64,000 bases of DNA from Astrocystis sublimbata. Taxonomy: Eukaryota > Ascomycota > Sordariomycetes > Xylariales > Xylariaceae. The position numbers were made by a program, and so were the translations under genes. The stretch is from assembly GCA_022453515.1 (NCBI GenBank), contig JAJNNY010000020.1, positions 186,001-250,000 on the forward strand. The letters run 5' to 3'. Shown piece after piece: positions 34,544-45,574 of the stretch (its first letter is position 1; every line of letters begins with the position of its first letter). The notes beneath the pieces are model-generated. The model was not told where the DNA came from. It did no database searches and was given only the letters and a program-made list of their open reading frames with translations.

Positions 34544-36040
34544 TCAGAGTGTGTATCTGAACCCCTCAACCCCCTCAAGCACCGTCTTCCCACTCGCAGC
34601 CCGCCTATTCGCCAAGTGGAAATAAACCGAGAACAGCCCCACGGCCACTATCGTCAATATGCCCGAGCCTATCGAGACCCATATAGCCGTGGGATACCGC
34701 GGCGCCTCATTATACCGGACAATAAAACTACCTGCGATACCACCGGCGCCATTCAGAGCCGCCACAGTGGCCGCCGTGAAAGCGCGCTTCCACTGCCCCG
34801 TGATGTTATTCGCCTGGTACGTAGACAGGGCCGCCCAGTTGGATACATAGGCCCCCGTAGCCAGAAAGGCGCCGACGTAGCGCACCGAGGCCTGCTGGGC
34901 AAAGCCTAATAGGCTGAAGCCCACGATCAAGGTCACGCAGTTGAAGATGATGATTGGGCCTCTGAGACGCAGCTTGTCGCCCACGACGGAGGACAGAAAC
35001 ACCGGTATCACGGCGTAGTAGTACGGCGGGGCGTTGAGCAAGATGGACAGATTCTCGCTGAAGCCGAGGCCGTTTTGCAGGATGCTGGGCAGGAAGTAGG
35101 ACAGTGAGGTCGAGACAAGGTTAAGCAGGAAGAACATGACGGCAAACCCGTAGATCTTGGGGTCCCTGGCGTGCACAAAGACCTTCTTCCAAGCGAAAAC
35201 TTCGGGCTCGACGTCCTTGCGATCGGCATTCAATCTTGCGACGGCGAGCTGCTGCTCGTCATGCGACAGGAACCACAGGGAGCGGTGGGCGTTTTCGGGG
35301 AAGTCGACCATCCAGAAATAAGTCACGAGGCCGATGACGATGGTGATGAGGCCCTGCACCAGGAACATGTAGCGCCAGCCCGCGAGCCCCCCTTTGCCAT
35401 CGAGCATGTTGAGCCCGTAGTTGACGATGCCGCCAGTCGCGAGCACGACGACCTCGCCGATCTGCAGGAACGCGAAGCGCGTCTGCTGCTCGCGGCGCGG
35501 ATACCATGCTGAGATCAGGTACGTCAGGCCCGGGTAGATGCCACTTGCGGCGGCGCCGAGGAGCACGCGCAGCGCAATCATCTGCTGCCAGGTGCGGATG
35601 AAGGCGGTCGCGAGGGTGATGATGCCGAAGGCGCAGGTTATAATCGAGAACCACACGCGCGGGCCGAAGGTGCGCACGGCTAGCGTCGACGGGAGCTGGA
35701 AGGCGATCGAGGCGATGGTGAAGATGAAGATGGCGACGCTGAAGCGGTTGCCTGTCAGGTCTAGGTCTGCGGGCAGCGAGGTCACGGCTGCTGAGCTGAT
35801 GACGCCCGAGTCTAGTAGGTTTAATGAACAGAGGATGCCGGCGATGGTGCAGAGTCGTAGGTCGACTTTGATGCGCAGGCGGCGCTCGAGCGCGGCGTCG
35901 GGCGCGATGTAGGTGATGCCGCCATCGTCACTGTTGCTGCCGCTCTCTTCCGGCGATCCGATGTCGACGCGGGGAGACACTCCCTTTTTGGCCTCGAGGG
36001 GCTCTGTCGCGGACGACGACGAGGAAGCCATTGTTTTCAA
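34544..36040 (-). CDS. MFS transporter, anion:cation symporter (Dal5/allantoate permease-like)
   Basis: Single exon, 498 aa; a second ATG three codons in (36031) is an equal candidate. About 12 hydrophobic segments follow a 60-residue Ser-rich cytosolic N-terminus. Family marks include KVDLRLCTIAGILCSLNLLD, which opens helix 1, FGPRVWFSIITCAFG between helices 2 and 4, RVLLGAAASGIYPGLTYLIS in helix 4, WYPRREQQTRFA and GGLAGWRYMFLVQGLITI. This group carries organic anions such as allantoate, nicotinate or other vitamins and ureides; the substrate is not readable from sequence. Codon use and GC look like neighbouring genes. Confidence 0.9.
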   Translation of the reverse strand: MKTMASSSSSATEPLEAKKGVSPRVDIGSPEESGSNSDDGGITYIAPDAALERRLRIKVDLRLCTIAGILCSLNLLDSGVISSAAVTSLPADLDLTGNRFSVAIFIFTIASIAFQLPSTLAVRTFGPRVWFSIITCAFGIITLATAFIRTWQQMIALRVLLGAAASGIYPGLTYLISAWYPRREQQTRFAFLQIGEVVVLATGGIVNYGLNMLDGKGGLAGWRYMFLVQGLITIVIGLVTYFWMVDFPENAHRSLWFLSHDEQQLAVARLNADRKDVEPEVFAWKKVFVHARDPKIYGFAVMFFLLNLVSTSLSYFLPSILQNGLGFSENLSILLNAPPYYYAVIPVFLSSVVGDKLRLRGPIIIFNCVTLIVGFSLLGFAQQASVRYVGAFLATGAYVSNWAALSTYQANNITGQWKRAFTAATVAALNGAGGIAGSFIVRYNEAPRYPTAIWVSIGSGILTIVAVGLFSVYFHLANRRAASGKTVLEGVEGFRYTL

Positions 36041-36961
36041 ATGGTGTCGTCGGAGATGGGGGAAGAGAGAGTAAATAGATGTGAGGTGTGCGTGAAGGTG
36101 TATTAACTATTATGTATGTCCTCTCTCTGGCTCGCTACTTACATGCAGAGTAGCTACAGCATGGTCCATGTGTTCATTCCGCTTATCTAGGGTAGACTCA
36201 GCCGGCACGCAGCGTTACACCACCGCCGGGGAACCGGTCTTCGGGTTTCATTCGTTCGTTTGTTCGCCCAGTCAAAAAAAAAGTTCGAAAAGCGTAAAAT
36301 AAATGGGCAATGATGGGCGCAAGACTGCAACCCCTGCTCCCCGCTTAGGCAGTTCAGCACCAATCTGGGATGCTGATTACTTAGATTCATTACTACATTG
36401 GTAAGTCCGCATGCGGGCTATCCGAACCATCTAGAAAAATAGTATGAGTAGGCCTAGCGCCAACTCTAGAATTGTCAATCAATAGACTGGGACACATCAT
36501 AGATTCCAGTGATGCTTACGTTCTGATTATTGATCAATAAACACATGCAACTAAGTTCATACATAAAGAGGTAACCAGCCAGCTCAGTCAGAATGCAACA
36601 CATGTGCCCGGGCGAGAACCACATCTCCGCCAGTACCACTCAAGCCAACATATCGCCACCCGACAGGCTGGGAGATCATCTTGGTGTCGTATCTCCGTTC
36701 TCGCCGTCGCAATGCCGAACCATATTAGTGCGCTGATCGAGCCGCCAGCCACGCGGGCCTACCCGCAACCCTAAAATCTTGATTGTTCTGCAGCACGTTA
36801 TTCCGAGTGCGCCCCCAACCACCAGTCTTCTTGCCAGATTAATTTCTCGCTCAAGTCGCGACACCATAAGACGAGATATGTGGTCGGTTCACAATATGCT
36901 AAAAAAACTAGAATGGTTACATATCTCCAAGAGAGGTTCATGCCCGTTTCGTAGTACCCAA
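36041..36961. other. intergenic gap
   Basis: About 920 bp holding the MFS promoter and the 3' flank of the AIM6-like gene. Nothing specific is recognised. Confidence 0.45.
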
Positions 36962-38693
36962 TTACTGAAGCCGGGGTAATCTCGCAGTATTCGCCAGATC
37001 ATCCGCATTGAGAAGATCGACCCCCAGCGTCCTCAACTGCTCCCACAGGTCCTCGCTCGGCAGGTTCCCTATTGATGATAAACGTTAGCTCCGCAAAACA
37101 ACGAGACGGAAGGAAGAGCAATGGATTGTTTGTTGGAAAACTCACAGTATCGCGCCACCAGCCCCTTCTCATGCGCCTGGTCCACCTGGGTCGTGATGGT
37201 ACTCATCTGATCCCCCGACAAGGCACCGCTCACACTTCCCACATCACTATTAAAATCCGCCGACGCGACATACGAGTTCGTAGCCGTGTATTTCGCATCC
37301 CCTAGCTCGCCAAGATTCGCATCGTAGAAGACGTCTCGCTGCGGCACGCCATCCCCATCATTAATGCGATCGAACGGCGCACTGCCGCTCGCCACGACCG
37401 TGACGGCCTTCTTCACAAACTTGCCGTCCTCGACCCTGCTCAGATACCCCGCCTCGCGCAACGGATCCAGCGCCGTGACGACCGCATCCAGGGTCCCCGA
37501 GCTGCTCGTCTTGAAATCAACCAGCAGCACCAGCGTTTGGTCCGGGCTCGCCTTGTACACGGACCCGCCGTTATGGTCGATGATAGCCTTCAGGGGCTCG
37601 ACGTACTGCGCGCGGAAAGTGCGTCCGGGCTTCGGCAGGGTGTGGCCGAGAATCAGATCCCCCAGCACGAGCCAGACGTCCGCCTCCATCCCGATGCACC
37701 CCGCGCTCAGGGCCTCGAAGACGGGGATGTCGCGGTCGTAGTCGTTGTGCGAGTGGCAGCCGACGGGCAGCACGCTGTTCAAGGAATCCAGCGGCCAGGG
37801 GTCGAGGGGCGCGCCGGAGCCTTTGTTGACGCTCTGTGTGGACAGCACGGTGGTGGGCAGCAGGACGTTCAGCGCGTCTTGCTGCGGCGGCACGGTCTCG
37901 CCGAAGGCGTGGTAGCTGACGCCCATGTTGCCCACTTGGTAGGATCCGCCCTTCGTGTCCATGTTGGTCGTGCCGAAGCACTTGCCGCCTGAGGCTGAGA
38001 GGGTTCCGAGGTATTCTTTGCATGAAGCAGCTGTGGTGATTGTGTGAGCGCGTAAAGTTGTGGCTGATACTACACATATATTCATGTGTGCGTGTGTGTG
38101 TGAACTTACCATCAACAGTATGATCTGAACCGAGCTTGTTATGGATCTCAACTGCGCACCGTCACCGTATTAGAGACCTTCGTCGTAAGCGCCTTCACTC
38201 GATATAACTCACAATACACATAGCCCAACAGCCCGTAAGTCGTCGGCATCTTCCCGCCGTTGAGGAACACCTCGGTCGCCATGGACAGGTAATCCTGGCT
38301 CTTGACCGTCTTCCCGTCAGCCATGTCGCAGAACTGGTTCACGGCCGAGGTGAAGCCCCTCCGTGTGTCCGTGCCGTCCCCGATCTCCACGTCGGGGATG
38401 GCCATCCATGTGTTCGAGCAGCTCGAGATGTCATCTGTGACTTTCACTGTGACGTTGGACGAAGACGCCGAAGTTGCGGACAAGTCTGTGGGTGTGGATT
38501 CAGATGACGTTGGTCGGTATTGTTGCGGAGGGCTCGCTAGCTGAGGCGCGGGCTTGTGTTGTTGCGCAATCGGCGTGGCCTGGATAGGTAGGTAAGAGAG
38601 GTCAGTATATGGTCTTCATGTTGGTGAAATGGTGTGGTCTCTTCTTACAAGCGCCACGTTGAAAGCGAGGAACTCTAGAATGGCTGTCCGCAT
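36962..38693 (-). CDS. secreted Cys-domain protein fused to an AIM6-like phosphodiesterase domain
   Basis: Five exons (38693-38649, 38579-38213, 38151-38110, 38030-37146, 37068-36962), all in frame, 481 aa. The N-terminus MRTAILEFLAFNVALATPIA looks like a signal peptide. Residues about 55-200 form a domain with four cysteines and the phrases GLLGYVYFEIHNK, DAASCKEYLG and VGNMGVSYHAFGETVPP; it resembles uncharacterised secreted fungal proteins. From about 225 to the end comes an AIM6-like, PLC/GDPD-type TIM-barrel domain: PVGCHSHNDYDRD (H243, H245), GMEADVW (E266, D268), LGHT (H280), VLLVDFK, and the terminal NLPSEDLWEQLRTLGVDLLN joined across the last intron. The two domains share one 885-nt exon, so the fusion does not rest on a splice guess. 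Yeast Aim6 is known only from a mitochondrial-inheritance phenotype. Enzymatic activity is inferred. Confidence 0.85.
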
Positions 38694-40430
38694 CGTGTCT
38701 ACAGGCTACTATACAAATGATGTATCGTACTGTATTGTCACTCTGTATGCGTGCCTAGCAGAACAACGAGGGAAGCTAGAAATCCATTCAGGATCAGCAA
38801 CTTCATATCCTAATATATATATGTGACTGCTCACAGCTAGCAAGCGAGTAATCTCTCCTCCCAATGCAACAATGCACCCCATGTTGGCAGTTGGATGTTC
38901 GTTCATGTTCATGCCGCTAGCCTACGATTCCCAAATCCAAGGGTGGATAGACGAGACAGGGGGACATCGTGACGGGTAACCTTGTCTTGCCCTGTAGCCA
39001 TCCGCCCCTCGTCACGATATTCCCCATTCTCACCAAGCTGTGTTAGGAAGCTGGTCAGACGGCTTGCTCAGAACGTGCCGGATGACCGCCATCACGCCCC
39101 TGACAATCTGACAATCTGGGGGCTGAATCTCAAGTTACAGCGCAGACGGCGCGGTTGCAAGGGCCAATGAGACGCGCTGCTTCTGCACGCGAGCAAGGAC
39201 TGGTTCTTGCTTCGTGGGGTATCCCTGTCGTTCCTGATTCTTGCAGTTCACACTATTGTAGATACAATGCCATTTGTAAAATGCAAGTTGCTGATCAGTT
39301 AGGCAGGAGTTACTTTAACTCTCGCTCTATATCTGTACTCGAATAGTTCTACTTTCGAAAGATATTGATTGCCGAGTTGCGTCTGCTCGTATTGTGAGTA
39401 ATGGGACCAAGCTGAAAGTCCCCACATGCCTGGCTCAAGACCGGCACAGATCAGCGGCCAAGAACTTCAGGATTCAAAGTCCCATCCTCATCCTCATCCT
39501 TACCGTCCTGCGAATGCATCAGTCATCTAAAAGTGCAGACCAGAATAGAACGCGCCGAATTACATCATCGAGATCGCCCAGAATCCCTGAGTTTTGCTTT
39601 AGGGTAGGCAGGACGGGCAGAACTCTATCCTTGTTCTGCATATAGCGACAATTAGACGAGTGAGGCTCGCGAGGCACAGCATATGTATGACATGATTATG
39701 TGGTGCGCACTTCCAATGCGATTTTCGTTTCTTTCTTTATTCCTGTTCGTGAGTACCGAGACGCAGCATAGTTGTTTGTGATTGAGGTTTCTGAGAGATC
39801 AACTGGTTTTTGCACATATGTATTTCCCAACTCTATCAACATGTTGCGTGCTTGTGTGTTTGCGTAGTACATTGTGCTCTGCTTCATGAGGCTCGCGGCA
39901 TTGGTGTCGAGTACCCAACACTGCTTTTCGGGCGCCCCGACGAGGTCTTATTAGGTTTGTTTCACTCTGTCAAAATGATGTCATCTCACAACAAGATTAT
40001 ACGCGATAATTCTACCTACTTTGTTTGTATACAGAAACACACGATAGGCGAAAAAGAAACCTCAAACATTCACTTTAGACGACCAGAAGTCAATTTTCGC
40101 TCAACAGCATCATTTATTTACACTGATATAATGACACTGATGCGCTGACCTCGAGCCCTTAGGTACACATAAAAAAATCAATTACGCGCTCCCAGGGAAC
40201 CGACAGACAGACGATGATCTAAATTCGGATTGAGAAATCTAGGTATACAGTAAAGACAGTCTCCAACTTTTCCTTTCCTTGAACGCAAGCAAGCCGCAGT
40301 CGCCACACACACATTACATGGTTGGCGCAAAATGGTAATCCCCAACCCAAGTCCAATAGGTGAATCTCCAATGATTCCAATCGCGCAGACCAAAGTCCCT
40401 CGCCCTCAACGATGGGATTCCACAGCAACC
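38694..40430. other. intergenic gap
   Basis: About 1.7 kb without a recognisable gene; open frames are short and without domains. Confidence 0.45.
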
Positions 40431-40796
40431 TTAACCATGATGAGGACGAGGACCCCAATGATGATGCGGCCAACTCCCCGTGCCGTTGCCGCCGCCCATG
40501 GAAGGCGGCACGGCGCCGCTGCAGCTGCCCCGGTCGTCGCGGATCTGGCAGTAGTGGTCGGGCAGGGTGGCGCAGTCGAAGGCCATCATGGCGCGCGTGC
40601 CGCGGCACCGCAGGTACGAGTAGTACGTGTCGCAGACGTCGTAGACCTTCTCGCCGTCGCGCGAGCACGTGTTGGTTGCACGGGCTTGGAGGGTTTTGGG
40701 GTCGTGGTTGGGGCTGGGGTTGAGGGGGGTCGCTGTTGCCATGGCGGCGAGGGCGAGGAGCGTGAGGATGGAGGTGGAGGTGGAGGGGCGGAGCAT
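40431..40796 (-). CDS. small secreted cysteine-rich protein with His/Gly tail
   Basis: Single exon, 121 aa from the ATG at 40796. An upstream in-frame ATG at 40937 exists, but MLRPSTSTSILTLLALAAMA is a good signal peptide and makes the inner start likelier. After cleavage near TATPLN there is a short spacer ending in Arg (KTLQAR), then six cysteines (residues 44, 55, 64, 75, 83, 92) in an evenly spaced core. The tail is GGGNGTGSWPHHHWG-like, rich in Gly, Trp and His, and could bind metal. No known family is recognised. Size, cysteine content and secretion fit effector-like or surface-active proteins; that is inference. Confidence 0.65.
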   Translation of the reverse strand: MLRPSTSTSILTLLALAAMATATPLNPSPNHDPKTLQARATNTCSRDGEKVYDVCDTYYSYLRCRGTRAMMAFDCATLPDHYCQIRDDRGSCSGAVPPSMGGGNGTGSWPHHHWGPRPHHG

Positions 40797-42429
40797 TGTG
40801 TTTTTGTCTTTTGGTTTATGTGATATGATTGACGGAAGAGATGGTGTTGGTGTCGTCAAATGCCACTGATCAGGACTCGACCGGTTGTAAGCTCGCGACG
40901 TTGTACAGTATAGTATAGTATAGTATAGTGTTCTCAATCAATTAACAGCTCGCCTGAGATAGATTGATAGGTGGTAAGTAAGTAAGTAAGTAGTATACCG
41001 TCGTTAATTACTGCTGCCGTGTTCCGAGATGTTTCTGTTTCAATCATTTCAAAAGAGCAGCTCTCTTTATACCAATCAAGCCCAAACCCAAGTCTGACCC
41101 AAGACTTTGGTGCTTTTGTGCTTCTGTCTCGCTGTCATCTTGACTCCCTTCGTACACTCATACGCCTAGAATCCCAAGATCCCCAAATTGGAGACACGGA
41201 ACGGCGTTGCAGTTGCAGTTGCATGCTCGCAGGCTAAATGGAAAGAGGGAACCAGGTACCACCACCTTCTCCGACTCCGGTTCGATTTCTGCGTTCTTGG
41301 CTTTCTTAGCTAGCTACCTGGCGAGGCGTCATTTAATCATCTGTGTTCCCGGTTTCTGGTTCATATGCTGGATGCTTGCGTGTTGTGGTTATCTGGTCTC
41401 TTCGATGTTGTACGGATCGTCGGTTGAGGGCTGCTTGTCTCCAGAAGATCGTAGTGTTGTGCGAGGTGGGAGAGATTGGCAATCGTATTCCTGAATTGGT
41501 GTATCGGCATACTCTCAAAACAGTGATTTTGCGCGAGCTTCGTGACGAATACGTCACTCCGTCAGTGCACAATATCTCGTTCTTCACTGCTCAAATGAGG
41601 CGTGGCCTGTTCTCAAAGACCGAGGCCTTTGACGTCTTGGGACACGCCACTGCGCCGCATCTTTTGCCTATATTATCCATGAGTCTAGCCAGCTAACTAC
41701 GCAGCTATTCATAGTAACAAACACAAGCCGTAATAATGCATGTTGATTTCCATTACCATTACGAGATAGCAGAGTTGATTCTGGACCTCTCTGGCCTTTG
41801 ATCAAACAGCCGATGTATGTTATCATCAATCTAAGACATTGAGACTGTGCCGCAACCATCACTTATGAGCCTGCGACCATGGAATCTCCAAGCCAAACTT
41901 CTGTGTAGCTGTCGCTATTTATAGCCTCTAGAAGCTGACGAAGATGCGGAGTAACCTGGGCTCTGGAGAATTAATTGAGCAAAGAATGTCGCGCAGTACC
42001 TATTGCCGGGTTGCATTGCATTGCATTTAAACAACCCGCATATCAAACAAATATCAATTAACTTAAGCGCTACCACCTTCTCGATCTGGCTGCTGCAACA
42101 CTTCAAAACCGCAAGCACCGGGCTTGGACAGGATGGTCTTGTTATACAACTAGATCTGGCAGAAAGTCAATCATCATGTCAGGTATACGTCGCGGTGAGA
42201 TTCGGTGAGACAAATGAATCCTCTATTAAACATTACGGATATATCCAAGAACGACACAAAAACATATGGCAAATTCTCAAAAGCCAAGTGCACACATCTG
42301 CTTGATCTAGCCTTGGGTGTCGTATGTGGCGTGCGCTACCTTGTGTCTGAAGGAAGTCCAACTTCCCACACAATCAACCAGCTTTCGCAGCCAAAGTTCG
42401 TCTCAACAGAACAACACAGATGTATCGCA
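40797..42429. other. intergenic gap with microsatellites
   Basis: Contains (TATAG)n near 40909-40928 and (GTAA)n near 40976-40992. No gene is recognised in the 1.6 kb. Confidence 0.45.
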
Positions 42430-44496
42430 TCACCTCCGTATATAAAACCCACCCTGTCCAAACGCCCCGTCCCTAACCCCCGCCCTCTCAGTGCGGATCC
42501 CCGCAACATGCACGGGGAGACTATCGACGCGCCTCTGCACCTGGGCCCGCATGCCCACGTACCGATCCGTCATAGACCTCTGTGCCTTCTCGGCCGACAT
42601 GGTCTCAAGACATGATTCCGGCCTCCACATCTCGCGGCTCAAGCTTGCGATTACAATTTCTCTGTCGCGGGAGATGGCTGCAAGAGCCTCAGGGACAGTG
42701 TACAGCCCGGAAAGAGCTGGTTTCGGAGCAGGCCTAAGATAGGCCATCACAATGACTTTGAGCCTCGCGTCGAAAAACGTCATGCCTTCCCCAAAGTCGT
42801 GGATAATATGCACCGAAGCCAGCTTCCGCTGGACCACAGTAGGCGCGACATAAGGCGACGGGGCGATGGTGACGATGGCTTCGCGCCAGGCGCCCTTGTC
42901 GACTGCCGCCCAGCCAATGTAGATGCCGTTGAGGCGGAGCAAGATATCCTCCGCGACACCAGAAAGGTTGGCCGTGGGGATCCCAGTCTGACTCCAGCTC
43001 CGGCCCGTCCCTCTCACAACTCTCCCGCTCAGTTTAACTGGAAAAGGCTTCTCCGGCCCGGCGTCGCTGCCTATGACATCCGGAGGTTCGTCCAGCGAGC
43101 CCTCCTCGTGGAACGGGTCGTACGTGACATCCCTCGCCGCGTCAAACTGTGCTTCAAAGGTACCAAACTGCTGGCCGACCCCCGCTCGCGCCACGGCGAC
43201 TCTCTCAGTATGCTTCCCCACGACCTTGGTCTGCACAGTCTTGATCCTGCTCTGCACGACCGCCTGGGCCGGACCCATGACTCTCTGGACATACGCGTTG
43301 CCGACCACCGAGGCGACTTTCAGGCCTGCTTCGATGGGCATGGTAGCCAGGCTCGCGCCTCTCAGTACGCTTACGTCTGAAGAGGTGCTGGCGAGGCGGA
43401 AGGTAGGGGAGGGACAGAGGGATTTCTTGGAGGATTGGCCTGCGCACATGACGATGCGGAGATAGCCGTCGTCGACCGAGGCCGGCATGCGCAGGACGCA
43501 GGTCTCGCGTAATAGGTGCTTGGATAATCGCTTGTCCTTTGAGGCTTTCTTGAGGAATTTCTTGATGTCGCGCTGCCAGGCGCGCTCGTCGCTTTCTGGG
43601 ACGTGGGATGCTAGTGCCTCGGCTGATGGCGTTACGTCTATCCAGTTTGAGGTTGCTGTGAATCTCATGTTAGTGGTCTAGTCTCGTAGGTTATATGTGA
43701 CTTCAATGAGAGGTTTGGGTGCATGTGGGAATCTGGTGTGAACATAAATGTTTCTGTGGGACGTTGAATGGAAGGCATACTTCTCATGAGAGCACTTGCA
43801 GCCATGCCCATATTCCCGGAAAATCCCTTCCTCTGGACCCAGAATGTCCTATCTGGTGGAAGGGAGGAGTCTCCGAAAATGCTGATTGTGACATTGGTGG
43901 AAGGACCCTTGTAGTACACTATGGCGGACGAGTGACGAAGTATACTATAGTGTTTGGAGGATTCGAAGGGATGTGAAATTAAACCACCGGCGAAATACTG
44001 CAAATCTCAGGGTCAGATGATGGTTGTTTGTGATTTCAATTGATGGTCATGACACATTCATAAATATTTAATCGAAAATCTTATTAAAGTGTCGACTTAG
44101 AAAGAGAGAAGCCCTGACATATTAATCTTTACTGGATAAGGGAAAAGGGGTTAAATATCTTACAATCGTCTCATCTACAACAGTCTTCCATCTTGAGCTA
44201 GAAGAGACAACAGTCTCAGAATTTGATGTGGTAGATACAACGGAGAGCTCAGTTGAGCGGGTGACCAATGAAGGTGTTGACTTCTGGCTGCGAAGTGCAG
44301 GTGAGGGTGGTCCGAGATGTGGTGATATTGATACCACGGGGCTATGTTTAGTGACATCCACTGCCGACGTTGTTCTAACCAGGCGGGGAGATGGCTCGAG
44401 ATAGTCGTCCAACAAGTCATCGAGGATATCATAGGATTCCGGTGCAGGGTCGATAGCAGCTGGTTGGGCCACCGCCTTTCGCGGTATCTTATTCAT
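42430..44496 (-). CDS. riboflavin-kinase-domain protein with altered catalytic position
   Basis: Exons 44496-44164, 43997-43781 and 43655-42430 (introns 166 and 125 bp) give 591 aa. The first 180 residues are low-complexity (MNKIPRKAV, SYDILDDLLDDYLE, Ser/Thr runs), and a middle part of unknown fold follows. The riboflavin kinase domain is at about 390-524: LSGRVVRGTGRSWSQTGIPTANL (PTAN at 410-413, the Mg-ATP and flavin binding motif), NGIYIGWAAV, SVHIIHDF and AYLRP. In active kinases the stretch before HIIH carries a catalytic Glu (human METHIMH); here that position is Ser464. Eukaryotic riboflavin kinases are usually about 150-220 aa, so this is a much larger relative. Either it has lost kinase activity or it uses another base. 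The exon set is supported by continuous frame and good splice sites. Confidence 0.82.
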
Positions 44497-45574
44497 GGTA
44501 TCTTATCTCGAGTCTCGGCGCGCTTCACTCAGACTTCAGTTACATTTGACCGTCACAGTGGCAAAAGACGCCGGCGCCATGTTTGTTGCTGGTCGAACTG
44601 AATTGGACTTAGGCTAATATCGCTGGCTGCCAATGGTCTAGATAGGTATGAAAAAAGAATGTTGCAGGACCCTTCTGCTTCAACTCACGACGACGCAGCA
44701 GCCAAGTTCTTGGCCATTTCCTGGTGCTGCTCTGGGCGTTATCAGGAGGCGAGCGAGGGAGGTCGTGTGCGTGTGTGTATTGTACTGTGCTAGGCAATGT
44801 AGAACTCGAGCTCGGGACTGTCAAAGCGGTGTCCCCAAGGGAACGATAGCGAGCCTGCAGCGGCGCTAAGGCACGCTAGATGCAGGGCGTGCGGGACCGG
44901 GACCAGCCCCGGCGGGTACCCCTTTGTAGGAACCTCCTACATGCCCTCCAGGTCCCCACTGGAGCCACTGTCCAGGCCCTCGCCAGGCTCGCCAGGCGTC
45001 CCAGCAGGCGGAATCTATCCACCATAGCTGCCGGGAAGGGCAGGCAGAAGCCGGGATGTTCTGGGCGCTGGGCGCGTAAGAAGGTGCACCGACGTCAGAT
45101 ACCGTTACACTGTTATTCCATACAAGTATGTACCATGCACGACATCGACAGGCGTGACCTCGGACTGAGTGAGCCTCACCTTCTGTTTATCCCATTGGTC
45201 TTGTGCATTAGTTCTCTCCCGTCTTATTTTCATCTCTTCCACTGTTCACCTCCCAAGCCTCCCTTATCGAAGCATCTCCATCTCTATCTCTTTTCATCCA
45301 TCCTCCCATGCGCCATCTCTCATCATCATCGCATCACCAGCCCCTACGTCACCCACCACATCACACCGACTTCACTTCAACATATTTACATCTTCTAGGT
45401 GGTTGAACTAGGATGTAGATGTTGTCGGCTGGAGCCTACCCAGCGCCGAGCTGCCCTCACAATCATCACTATACTCTACTTACACTTACACTTACACTTA
45501 CACTTACACGATAAATCTCGACCTGCTGTGCCCACAACGACTTCACCTCGACTTGACAGCCTTCTCCCAACGCC
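44497..45574. other. divergent intergenic region
   Basis: About 1.1 kb upstream of both the riboflavin-kinase-like gene and ATG17. The last 400 bp are C/T-rich with (ACTTAC)n at about 45477-45509, likely the ATG17 leader. Nothing else is recognised. Confidence 0.45.
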
